From NCBI RefSeq assembly GCF_000002985.6, contig NC_003280.10, forward strand, positions 5,762,501-5,826,500: a stretch of DNA of 64,000 nucleotides, in the 5' to 3' direction. Within the stretch, counting starts at the first letter, position 1. Each line of letters begins with the position of its first letter. The stretch is from Caenorhabditis elegans. Lineage: Eukaryota > Nematoda > Chromadorea > Rhabditida > Rhabditidae. Shown here in pieces: positions 1-11,668 of this stretch. The notes beneath the pieces are model-generated. The model had not been told where the DNA came from and ran no database searches. It worked only from the letters and a program-made list of their open reading frames with translations. The translations under genes were made by a program, and so were the position numbers.

Positions 1-3000
1 TCATGACTACTCATCACTACTAAAGTACTTTTATAACGTCATGAACGGTGTCTGTAAGTGTTCAAAACCCAATTCTATACAAATTTCTTTCACCTCTGCC
101 CGCCTCCTATTCATTTCAAACCCAATTATCATCCTTCGTGGTTTTTTCCTCCTTATTCCTCTTCTCCATCTGTTTTTGCCCGTTTTCCTCGTTCCGATTC
201 CTCTTCGCTCCGAATCTGCGGAGTATCGACGAAAATTGGGCGTCGTCCCGTTTCTGAATAGGAAAATGGTTAGACTTCGGGTGAGGACGGTAGAAAAGAA
301 GAAAAAAAACGAAGAATCGAATCCAGTTGAAACGCAAGAAAAAAGGAGAAAAGCGGAGAAGAAGAATGAGGAGGAGGACGTCGACCAACCGTAAAACGCC
401 CCCATCACTTTTGACTTCAATTTGCTTTTTTCAAGGTTTAGCCCCTCGTGTCTTCCATAACACATCCTTCGAGAAATCGTTATTTTAATTTATTTGTTTT
501 TTAAACATCTAAACTATTTCCTCATTTGCAAAATTCAAATAGTTCATAAAAACAAAAATACAAAACCCCACCCGTAAGACGACATAAAACTGAGAACTAT
601 GCCTAATCCATCAGTTTCATTTTTCTCTTTCTTTTTTTCATCGAAACCATCTATTGAAAACCAGTAGACTCATAGTATTAATTGGTAGAGGTTCAAACTG
701 CACCAAAAAAAATCAGTAAAAAAAAGGCAGAACAACAAGAGCGATAGTTCCTAGTCTGTAGAGTCTGTAGATGATTAATTGAAATTGGATTTATTCCTTT
801 CTGAATTTCAAAATTTGTTCGTTATTGTATTATTAGATGGGTCAACGTTATGTAGCCTTCTATTCATTCAAAAAGCTCACCCGCCTGCATACAGGCGCAT
901 TGAGACCTACCCACTTAGCCGGGAAGAAAGCTATCATATCGGCTATAATTTTTCAATGCTAAATGAGCGCATGATGCCTACCCGCCTACCAGTAGACTTA
1001 CTTACCTTCCTACCTACCTCCTTGCCTATCTCTCTTGCAAGCAGAGTCGTACCTGTAGATAGGCGGGTAGGCATATTTGTGCATGCTAGTTTTCACATTT
1101 GCCTCGAGATTAGAAATTGGCCTCAACTTACCGTATTCTTCCTATTAGACTTGTATCTTCTGGTTCTACTTTGGCAGAATATATCTCGGTTGCTTTAAAT
1201 TTTATCAATAAATTGTCAACTACCAAATATGTACCAAATATGTCTCTATATTTTGGTTGTAGAGAATTTTTTGATAACACTTGAGACAATTGGAAAATAG
1301 GCCGTCAAAGTAGAGTAATTGTGGTGCAGACTTTGTAGGGAAAATACGGTATGCCTCAGCTTTAGTACTGGACGGCGATAATTTTAAACTATTTTTTTAC
1401 AGGTTTCAATGTTTACAAAACTTGTTTACTGACAATGAGTTCTTAATTTTTTTACCACAGCCCAACATTAAAAATGCAAAACCTTAGCCAGCACGGAACA
1501 TTTTCGTAGAACTATTTGATCACTTGTACCTCCAATCTTGTCATCATTCTCACCCATAAATGAAAACAAAATGTTAACAATGTCTTATTCTCCCCCTCTT
1601 CCAATTCCCTCACTAACATCTCCTCATTTTTCCATTTCAAATCATTTCTCTCTTGTCCTTGACTGTGATAATCGGCCACTTCCTATGAGGTAAAAGTAGT
1701 CGTCATCTCTTCTAAATTCTCTCGGAATACGCCTATACGCCAAGCGCATCATTTCAAAAAGTGAAGCGCGCAGAGAGAAAAAAGAAGGAGGAACGCAAAT
1801 AGCAGCTCGTTTTTCGACGGTTCGGCAACAAAATGGGGGCGGAGCAATTGGTGGGGGCGCTTCTCAGGGCCTCTGCCTCATCGACCCCCGGCGCAACAGA
1901 CCGTCCTCACAATACCCTTTCGGTATTCTGTAGGAATGCTTGTGTGTGTGTGTCTTTCCGATTTCATTTTTTTCGCTTCACTTTTTTACTCCGAGCAGAG
2001 CAGGAGCACTGTGTCTTTTTCTACTTTTATTCACTCCACCCCAAAGTTACTTTAAGCTTTCTAAACTATCGTGAATGAGTAACCGAATGGTTTAGGATTT
2101 CAAGTAGTGTCAATTAGAACTTGGTCATACAATTACTCAATAAATTTCCAACTTTATGACTCACTGAACACCCACATGTTTCTTCACATCTTTTGCTAGT
2201 TTTATTATGATTTTAAGTTTGAGTCAACAAGCTTTAGGTATGAAAATATGAATACTAAAATTAAAAAAAAAACAGCAATTCATTTTCAAAATCATTCATA
2301 AAAGTTGAAAACTTTACGAAACAAAATGCAACATAAATTTCGCTGTCCCACTTTTTTTAGAAAGTTTTTCAGATCTGAACAATTAAGTCTTTAAAGGAGA
2401 TAGGCATGAAATCATTCCTTTTTGCCGGCTTTCGTACTTGGTTGCATCCTATTTTTCCTGTGAATTCTAGTAGGTTTCGTGCCTACCTAGAAGGTTTTTA
2501 TTATTTTGCGATCATTTCACGTTGCTCGAAAAAAACAATTATAAGAAGCATTTACTGTAGTCTGCAGAAATAAAAAAAAATCAAGATAATCTTTTAAAAA
2601 AATCATGAATAAAATCATTTAACTTCCATCATTTTCTCGTCATTTTCCACCCAATTCTTGCAAATTTCCCTGCACAATGCGCGAGAAATTCAATCTCTAT
2701 TGTTCTTCCATCTAACAATTCTCCGGAATGTGCTTGGGTGTTTCAATTTGTTTGACAGGTTAACGTTGACTCACCATCATGTCCTTCCACCCATATTCAA
2801 TTCTGATTTCCATGAACAAAAATGGGCGTGTTCAGTCACTCCTCCTCCACCTTATTTGTTTTCTGTTTTTTTGTGGAGTGTACTCAAAAAAATGTTGAAC
2901 ATATATATGAGTGTGTATGTTTGTTGAAAACCGGCCACGCTTATTTGGGTTTTGATAAGGAACAAATTGGATGCCGAAGGATGCAGAAACATTTTTTTTT

Positions 3001-3141
3001 ATCATATTGTTGTTTTAAGGTTTAACACTTTTTATTAAAATTTGTAATTGTTACTTTTTGCTCAGTTTTCTGTATTTTCCCAATTCAGCTTCTATATTTT
3101 CAAAAAAAAAATTTCAGGTAGCGTCAAACTTCTGAAAGAAG
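1..3141. other. Non-coding region upstream of ifb-1
   Basis: No convincing gene. Open frames at 31-465 (-), 41-394 (+) and 779-1198 (+) are low-complexity or lack splice context. Between about 976 and 1072 a 15-17 bp inverted repeat (GCCTACCCGCCTACC and its near complement) flanks a pyrimidine-rich stretch. A locally GC-rich block at about 1815-1900 stands out from the AT-rich surroundings and may be regulatory. The end of the region is presumably the promoter of the long ifb-1 isoform: a TTTCAG acceptor at 3112-3117 lies 24 bases before its ATG and fits a trans-splice site. Confidence 0.5.
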
Positions 3142-6100
3142 ATGTCGTCTCACAAGGAATCTTCCGAGTACGAGATGCAATACAGATCCACCATCCAGCC
3201 AAGAACAGCGGTTCGCTCTCAATCACGTCAGTCTGGAAACTACGTGTCTGGTGGAAATGGAGCAGGATCCGGAGGTTAGTTAGATTTTAAAAAAATTTAA
3301 AGTTGAAAACGGTAAAGATTAAAAAAAATTTCAGCTATTACTATATCCTTTCCTCTGAAAATAATCATCAATACCAGGAGCATTTCTTGTTTCAAATTCT
3401 TGATTTGAAATCCGGATAGTTATATATCTTTTAAAAAAATTTCCTACTGAAGTCTAAGCTTCAGAGATCACTCAATTTCCAACGTATTTTCTATACTTTC
3501 CTGTTAGATTGAGAGTTTCAGAATATACTTTTATTTTTTCAAAAGTAGTAAACCTTCAAGCTATTTTTCTCCTGGACCGGTCTTATAGATGACCTTAATT
3601 CAAGTTGACACTATACATCCGATCAACTATTAACTGAACCAATATTCCAATATTCTTTTTTCCTTTCTTTCTCTATTTCTCTGTTTACATGTTTATCCGT
3701 CTACTACCCATCCATAATTATGTATTTGAATTCAAAGCGAATTAGTGAACAGTCGCATCAATCGAACCGAACACTTTATTCTCTCTCTCTCTCTCTCGTT
3801 CATCCGATTGCAAAAAAATAGTTTGGGTGGTTTTATTAATCAATTGGAAGATGAAGTAAATATTGGTTTTTGCTGTGCTATACAATAGAAATGAGGATGG
3901 AAATATAGACCTGGAGGATGAAAAGAAAATATAAAAACGAGAAAAAGAGAGCAAGAGTCGTTATCAGTGCGAACGCGTTGATTTGTTCTTGGCTAAACGA
4001 AACGTTTTTGAGAAAGGTGAACAGTTTGGTAGAGGATAATATTTTGAGCAGGGATTTTACATTTTTTCTACTCGGAGTTGATCCAAAATCTTCTGCTTAA
4101 AAATATCACTTAAAATCAATTATTTTCGAAATTATAAAAGTTAAAAGATAAAAAGTAATACTTTATGCCTTTAAATGCAATTTTTAATTTAATGAGTTTT
4201 CTTAATATTTGCTCACTTGGCAAGAAACCACACTTTTTCATAGTTTAACAAAAATCTAGAAACAGGTTTTTATGAAGTGAAATTTCTGTGAATAAATGGG
4301 GGAATTCCTCAAAAATTAAACAAATATTAATATTTTTGGAGTTTTGAGGCAAAAATGGGGAAAATTTGAAATTGGCAATTTTAGCATAAAATGTCAGGAT
4401 AATTAAAACTTCAAAAACTGCAGTCGAAATATATTTAATTAAAAGCTAAAAACAGTTTTTAACAGTAAAAATTTGAAATTGAAAATTGTTTGTTAAGTCA
4501 GAGATTTAGGTACGTAAACTTACTACATAGTATTAGCTTCTTATAACTTGCCGTAAGCCTACGCACGTATCTGCTGCCTAAACACAAGTTATCTTTTATG
4601 TTTGTAATTTTTAGTTGTTCTTTGAGCAAGTTAACTCACTGTGAAAATAGAAAATAGGCAGGCATTACCATAACAAAAGAAAAATTGTTCTTTTTTATTG
4701 TTTTAAGCAAATCTGGAGATCAAGATCAAAATATAAGACCACAAGATTTTTTTCCGGCAGCCCATATCGTTTCCTATTCAACCGTCATTAAATCCACTTT
4801 TTCTCATCCAAAAAATCCCATAAATCTCTGGGTTTTCTCGTCTCTCGATACAGTCTCACAATTAGCATAATCACTGAGGAACGCCCTTCATTTTCAAACC
4901 AAAAATCTATTGAATTTAAAAGTTCAAGTTCCATCAAGTTTATAGTGCATGACAGAAAGAGTTGTTAGGCAAATAGTCTTCAACTATGCATATACATAAA
5001 AATGGCAACATTTTTGGAAATAAAATGCAAAAAGCAAATAACAGATTGAAAGAGGCACCAAAATTTCAGACAGTTTTAAATACAATATTTCAATTTTCGT
5101 AACCAGTTGAGATAACATGTATAAAAAGATACATTGAGCCGATTAAGTCAACAAAATGTTTAGTTTGTTGTTTCTTGGGCACACTTTCCGCCAGCCGGCT
5201 GACTGCTCAACACACTTGAAAACTTGACGGACTTTGAAGAAATCCGAGCTTTTATTGATTTTATTCATCATTTATTTTAATTTTGTTTTTTTTTGGGTAA
5301 CGAATTAAAATTAAAAGAATCCCCTGAATAACTTTTAATTTAGAATACAGTTACGAAATAGATGAGAAATAGGTGAGAAAGGAAGGAATGACCACACCCA
5401 AGATGTGACTATTTTGAATGATGAGAAACTGAGACATGGAAAACACCCATTTTTTATGTGTGATTAGTCATTTAGTTTTAATGAGTGAGAATTGGGTGGA
5501 ACAGTGACAAGAACTTATTATACTGATTATCACTTGATTTATGAGATCTTCTCGGATAGAATCTCGGATTTCTCCGATTTATTGCAAGATGGTGTAGAGT
5601 TTTTTTTTTCAATTAGAAATGTCCCATCTTACATTTAAGTTGTCAAAACTAATTTTTTAACCAATTTTGTTCTAACTTGAGATAAGTCAATTTTTGCGGC
5701 CCGTGTTTCAAGATTCTTAAACTTAAAAACATTTTTGAGGACTGGAAATGATGTTTTTCTTAATTGAATTTCTATCAAATTGACAAAAATAAAACAGGTA
5801 CGTTGGCCTAAAAATAAGCCTTCCTACCATTAGATTTAGTTTCTGAAACAAAAATATCTCCCTTACCAAAAAATGTCAAAAATGGAATCCTAGTTAAATT
5901 AATTAGCTTCCCCGCAATTTAAAAAAGATAACAAAAATGAATGATTGAGATCTGATCAAGATGATTATCTTTAGTTGACTCCGCCCACAACAACCTTGAC
6001 GTATTCTTCATCTTCAATTTCTAAGTAAGTAGTGTCTTGATCTCTTTCCACTTTTCTTCCAATTTATCCATTCATTCATAGGCACAGTCAACTCGCAATC

Positions 6101-9100
6101 TGTACGTATGTGTACATGTCCGTTGTCTTCAACTTATCACCATTATATCTTCTTCTCTTTCTCCATTTTCTATCATCGGTGATGATCGGGAAGGCAAAAC
6201 CATTGACACACCTTCATTCTTTTTCTCTAAGTTCTCCACAAATTTAATGCTATTTCTTCGTTGGGTGGAGTATTCAGAAGAGGGTCAGAATTGGTCGACG
6301 GTTTCCGTTATTTTGCATAGTGTTTGTGACACTTACATTTAGTTTCTATACCATTTGTTTTTCATTTTTCATTCAGAAATTTTCGAACTTGTTCCTCATT
6401 ATTTTTTTTCCCTTAATCTTCTAGAAAAACTTTAAAATTTCAAGCTAAAACACATCAGAAATGGAGGCTGAATCAGCGCCACAGGCACCAATGTCAGGAG
6501 GTAAGAATAGAAGAATATCGAAATATAAATTCCCAATAGAAATATAAAAACACTCAAATCAAATCTAATCTCCTAATTATCATTATAAAAACGTTCAGGA
6601 CGCGTGCTAAAGATGGTGACAGAGATGGGATCAGCTACAGTCGGAGGAATTTCACCGGCCTTGTCCGCAAACGCAGCAAAATCGTTCCTTGAGGCGACTG
6701 ATAAGGAAAAGAAGACACTGCAGGGACTCAATGATCGTCTCGGAAATTACATTGATCGTGTCAAGAAACTCGAAGAGCAGAACCGTAAATTGGTTGCTGA
6801 TTTGGATGAGCTTCGCGGAAAATGGGGAAAAGACACATCCGAGATTAAGGTATTTTAGTGAATTTCAAATAAATTTTAAGCAAGCTTCTGCAAGCAAAAA
6901 ACTGAAGTAGTTGTAGAAAAAACATTTATTATTTGATTGTGAATCAGTAATTTCTATTTAGATATATATTCGAAACTTTCAAGATTTTATTTACTATATT
7001 AGAGAATTCTCTCAAACATCCTTAAAATCTTCAACTTACCAGAAGAAAATCTGTGCGCTTCCTGTCCAGTGTTTTTTTAAAATTTCAACCTATATTTTGG
7101 AACAAACTTCTTAAAGCTTCTTTCCTATTCAAATTGTTAATTTCAGATCAAATACTCCGAATCCCTCTCAACAGCTCGTAAGGACATTGACGATGCTGCT
7201 CGTAGAAAGGCAGAGGTTGATGTGAAAGTTGCCAGACACCGTGACGACTTGGCTGAGTACAGATCCAGGTTTATTTATTCTTAATTTTCTGTTGCTTATC
7301 AATATTTATTCAGATACGAAGATATCCAGCAACGCCGTGAGTCCGATCGCGAGAAGATCTCCCAATGGACCAATGCTATCGCTGATGCTCAATCCGAAGT
7401 TGAGATGCTCCGTGCTCGTTTCAAGCAATTGACAGATGAGGAGAAGCGTGTTACAGCTGACAACTCGAGAATCTGGGAAGAACTTCAGAAGGCCAGAAGC
7501 GATCTTGATGATGAGACCATTGGCAGAATTGACTTCCAAAATCAAGTGCAGACTTTGATGGAGGAGCTCGAATTCTTGAGAAGAGTTCACGAACAAGAGG
7601 TTAAGGAACTTCAAGCTCTCCTTGCTCAGGCTCCAGCTGACACCAGAGAGTTCTTCAAAAACGAATTGGCTCTTGCCATCCGTGATATCAAAGATGAGTA
7701 TGATATCATTGCCAAGCAAGGAAAGCAAGACATGGAGTCCTGGTACAAGCTCAAGGTTTCCGAGGTTCAAGGATCTGCCAACCGTGCCAATATGGAGTCC
7801 ACCTACCAGAGGGATGAGGTCAAGAGAATGAGAGACAACATTGGAGATCTCCGCGGAAAATTGGGAGATTTGGAGAACAAGAACTCACTTTTGGAGAAGG
7901 AAGTTCAGAACTTGAACTACCAATTGACCGACGATCAAAGACAATACGAAGCTGCCCTCAACGACAGAGATGCTACATTGAGAAGAATGCGTGAGGAATG
8001 CCAAACATTGGTTGCTGAGCTTCAAGCTCTTTTGGATACCAAGCAAATGCTTGACGCCGAAATTGCCATCTACAGAAAAATGCTCGAGGGAGAAGAGACC
8101 AGGTAATTATTATCGTTATTTAATCAATATTCCCAGCAAGCCAAATTTTGGGCAGTTTTGTTATCATTTTGTTCTAAAACCTTTCTCAAAAGTTTCAAAA
8201 ATATATTTGCAGAGTCGGACTCACCCAAATGGTTGAGCAAGCCGTCAAGACGCATTCTCTCCAACAACAAGAAAACACTGATTCGACAAGATCAGTTCGC
8301 GGTGAGGTATCCACCAAGACCACCTTCCAAAGATCCGCCAAGGGAAATGTGACAATTTCCGAGTGTGATCCAAATGGAAAGTTCATCAAGCTTGAGAACT
8401 CGCACAGAAACAAGGTATGTTGAAGCTTTTTGGTTTTGAAATGTTGAAAATTTTATTTCAGGATGAGAATGTTGGTGAGCACAAAATCAGAAGAAAGTTG
8501 GATGGAAGACGCGAAATTGTCTATTCCATTCCAGCCAATGTTGTTATCAAGCCAGGAAAGAACTTGACCGTAAGTTATTTTTATCATTGTTTTAGAAAAA
8601 AGTGTGTAGCTATGTAAATATTCTTAGTATTTTTTTAGTCTGCCACTATATTTTTGAGAAACCCAGCCAACATAGTCTGAAGCCCGTTAAAAACGTACTT
8701 TCACCTGAAAATTTCCAAAAAAAAAATTTTGAAAGGGAATGGCCAAATTTTGCTAAAATCTGAAATTTTGTGAGATTGTCCATGTAGCAATATCGGAAAA
8801 TCAGTTGTTATTTCTCTAATGCTCTTTATCAGAGTTACAGGTTTTAGAAATTTGAAAATGTTTTCCCCAAGTTTTGAGCCACCATAAGAAATTTGGAAAC
8901 ATTTTCTGAGAGGTCTCATTATGAAATTTAATCGTTTCGGGTTAGTCTAAGGGTTTCTCGCATTTGCTGAGAAACTAATCTACATAATTTCGAAAAGAGA
9001 ATATTCCAATTCCAATAAATTTCCAGATCTACGCCCGTGACCAAGGAGGCATCAACAACCCACCAGAGTCTCTTGTCTTCGATGGAGAGAACACCTGGGG

Positions 9101-9191
9101 AATCGGAGCCAATGTTGTGACGTCATTGGTGAACAAGGATGGAGAGGAGCGTGCAACACACACCCAGAAGACCATCCAATCCGGACAATAA
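3142..9191 (+). CDS. ifb-1: Intermediate filament protein IFB-1, long isoform (A)
   Basis: Exons 3142-3274, 6599-6849, 7147-7268, 7314-8102, 8213-8414, 8462-8569 and 9027-9191 join in continuous phase to 589 codons. The product is a cytoplasmic intermediate filament subunit. A head of about 78 residues precedes a long heptad-repeat rod (about 80-432), opening with the helix-initiation region LNDRLGNYIDRVKKLEEQNR and closing with the termination motif EIAIYRKMLEGEE. A lamin-type globular tail follows (about 480-589, ending WGIGANVVTSLVNKDGEE), as in invertebrate cytoplasmic and nuclear lamin-like filaments. In the family, B-type chains pair with A-type chains in epidermal hemidesmosome-like attachments and other epithelia. 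The symbol rests on the sequence and on dmd-5 lying next door. Isoform A has its own 44-residue Ser/Tyr/Arg-rich first exon and a 3.3-kb first intron. Confidence 0.93.
3275..6460 (+). other. ifb-1 long first intron with internal promoter
   Basis: This is an AT-rich intron with no coding exon that I can support. It contains a CT-dinucleotide microsatellite at about 3780-3797. The 3' part (about 5900-6450) is inferred to hold the promoter of the short isoform, since its first exon starts at 6461. No specific binding site can be named. Confidence 0.4.
6461..9191 (+). CDS. ifb-1: IFB-1 short isoform (B), internal first exon
   Basis: An alternative first exon at 6461-6500 begins with ATG and encodes 13 residues (MEAESAPQAPMSG). 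It ends in GGAG before GTAAGA, the same phase as the long-isoform first exon, so both join exon 6599-6849 at the same Gly. The predicted product is 558 residues with the identical rod and tail. An internal promoter is inferred in the last kilobase of the long intron, because this exon cannot be entered by cis-splicing: no consensus acceptor lies immediately before its ATG. The two heads differ completely in length and composition. Confidence 0.88.
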
Positions 9192-9690
9192 GCTCTCATT
9201 ATTTTTAAACAACTTTTTCTCTTTTAAACAACTCCCCAAAATCACTCAAGTTCTCTAGTTTCTGTCCATAATTTTCTTATTATTCTTGATGATAGACCTT
9301 CTCGACATTTTTTCTTTAAATTGATTCATTGAAACTGCCTAAAACTGACCAAAATATTGAATTGATTTGCTTAAGACTCTTCACTTAAAATCGCTAATCT
9401 GAAATTCATTTTAAAAAACATCAAAAAAAGAACAAAAACGTTTGCAATTCTTTTCATAATACACTGCTTTTCCCGTTCAAACTTCAAGTGTTTCCCCCCG
9501 CTCATTTTCCACCGAAAAATCTTTCTATTCAATGTTTTCTACTTCTTTTTCAATTTTAATAAGATTTTTTATTCAGTTTAGTTTTTTTTAATTGAAGACA
9601 AATCATAAATACAATTTTAAATGTGACCATATAAAAATATACAAAGTATTGGAACTCTGATTCTGACGATAAGAAAAAATATTCAATTTC

Positions 9691-11668
9691 TCAAAATGTT
9701 TTATCATTTTCTCGGTATTCTTCTTCGGCTTCCTCATTTTTCATTAAACGATGACTGTAATCCAATGGAGCAGTTTGTGGGAAAATTGTGCTCGGTGATG
9801 ACGTGGCAATTGTTGGCTGGGCTGAGAAGAACGCTGGTGGAGCTGCGAGGCTCGCAGCAGATGCGAAATCTGACATTGATGGAGTTCCGAAGAAATGCGG
9901 CATCACTGAAAACACTGAAAATAAGTTTAATTTACGAAATAATATTGAATAAGCTCTCTTACTCGGAAATCTCATGAATGGTCTTCCATACACAGGATTG
10001 AACATTGGCATTGAAGAGTATCCATTTGGTTTGAAAACTGGACTTGTTGGAATCACTGAGCCACTGGTATTTGGTGTTGATTCAGATGAGAGCTCAGGTG
10101 GGGAAGAAGTGCTTACAACAGTTTCAGAACCTGTTGGAGAGCTTGGTGAACTCCGTTGTCCCTGTGAGTCTTCGTATTTTTCTTCTGAAAGGTAGTGCAA
10201 GGTTAGTTAAGGTTAATCTTTTAAATGAGAGCAATTGACTTGTAAAGTGCTAATCTAGATTAATCCCATCAATATTGTGAATAGCTTATCCCTCTCAAAT
10301 GCATCTGCTTCTCGTAAAGCTTACAGTGCTCTCTAGCTAATTGACTTACGCAACCAGGTACGGGGATTATGGAGATGGGGTAAAAGTGCACCTGTTTCCG
10401 AATACGCAAAAAGTTTAGCACGAGTGGGGTTCGAACCCACGAGGTGTTATCCACCATTGGAACTTAAGTCCAACGCCTTAACCACTCGGCCATCGTGCTG
10501 GCCATTCGACGCGGCGCTCCGTAGCCTTCACATTACTGCGGGAAGAAGAGAGCGCACTCTCATTTCTCTGTCTCGAACAGGCTGTCATGTCGACTCACCA
10601 GTATTATTATTGTTGTTGGTCGTCGGAGAAGCGTGGTTTTTCCCGTGATGTTCACCGGCATCGAGACGAAGAATATCGAGGAGATCATTCGCTAAAAAAT
10701 AGAAATTAAATAAAAAGTTAGCGTGTTATTCTATAAAAAAAGAGAACAATGTGTCATTGTAGAAGGTGTGTGAGCATACAAAGATGACCCTAATGAACTA
10801 TTAGTATTGTAACAAGTATAGGTCATATTAGTGTCAGGTTACCCAATAGTTAGTCTAGCACCTCGAGCACAGCGGGAAGCTTGTTCAAGACACAACTTGA
10901 ATGAAAAATGACCGGAAATACTTGATCGGGAAAAACACATGCACTGATTCAGCACCAGCATTCCACAGCTTAATCCCCGAATATTTAAATAAGCTGACTT
11001 ACCATTTCCAGCAGAACCCAGAAGTACTTCCAAATCTCTTGCGTCTCTTTCTTCCTGAGATTGCTGACGACGAAGAGCAACCTGAGCAGCCATAACTCGT
11101 TGTCTTTCGGCAATTAATGTGCACTTTGCACACATACAATCCTTCCATTGACAGTAACGTTTGTGACCTGGAAAGTTTATGGAATATTACATTTAAATTC
11201 TAGATTTTCCACGAGAGCACAAATCACGCAAAGATGGCAAGATCGGTGATGTGTTTCCAAAAATTGAAAGTTCTTATAGAGCAACTTATTTTATGGTTTT
11301 AACAGAAGCCGGAGCATCGAGTGTTATTGTCCCCTTATATTTTGAAGTAAGCTTTACTGGAACTATTACATGCACTTGAAAAAAATTTTGTACTTCGATT
11401 AAGGATTAAACAAAATGATTTTTCTGGTAGTCTTGCTTAATTTGACAGCTTGAATCTCGGTTTTTATTTTTTATTCTATGAGACTGATGAATATGGTTAA
11501 TTGTTTTGATGGAATATTAAAATACGAACCTTTCAATGCAGAAGTAGTTCCGTGATTCCGACATCTCGCGCATTTCGGAGTCCTTTGATTCCTCTCTGCA
11601 CGAATTCGAAGAATCTGTTCGAGGCTAGTTGGCGGTAGCACAGATACTGACGACGGAGAAACAGGCAT
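9691..11668 (-). CDS. dmd-5: DM-domain (doublesex/mab-3) transcription factor
   Basis: Exons on the minus strand are 11668-11530, 11167-11003, 10691-10599, 10184-9963 and 9905-9691, all phase-consistent. The DM zinc-binding domain spans exons 1 and 2 (about residues 30-85). It reads [10 protein letters not shown]...[13 protein letters not shown], then [25 protein letters not shown], with the full Cys/His ligand set of the intertwined CCHC/HCCC sites. The rest is Ser/Thr/Pro-rich (about 140-190), followed by a Met/Phe/Ala-rich stretch, and looks disordered. I see no DMA domain. The family binds DNA through the minor groove and controls sex-specific and neuronal fates. Start chosen: the first ATG, just after a TTTTAAACAG acceptor. 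The gene converges with ifb-1 about 500 bases away. The symbol is recalled from its position beside ifb-1. Confidence 0.9.
10417..10499 (-). tRNA. tRNA-Leu (anticodon UAA)
   Basis: The minus strand folds as an 83-nt class II tRNA. All seven acceptor pairs are perfect (AGCACGA with TCGTGCT). The A box reads TGGCCGAGTGG, the anticodon stem is TTGGA/TCCAA around loop CTTAAGT (anticodon TAA), a long variable arm follows, and the B box is GGTTCGAACCC. No intron. It lies in the intron between exons 3 and 4 of dmd-5 on the same strand, but has its own internal pol III promoter. Confidence 0.95.

Noticed and set aside
41-465. Overlapping frames of 117-144 codons on both strands at the left edge
   Set aside because: Low-complexity charged or hydrophobic translations from a purine/pyrimidine-biased tract; shadows of each other.
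8632-8960. Possible weak inverted repeat in an ifb-1 intron (GAGAAACCC near both ends)
   Set aside because: Only short stretches match; similarity too patchy to call an element.
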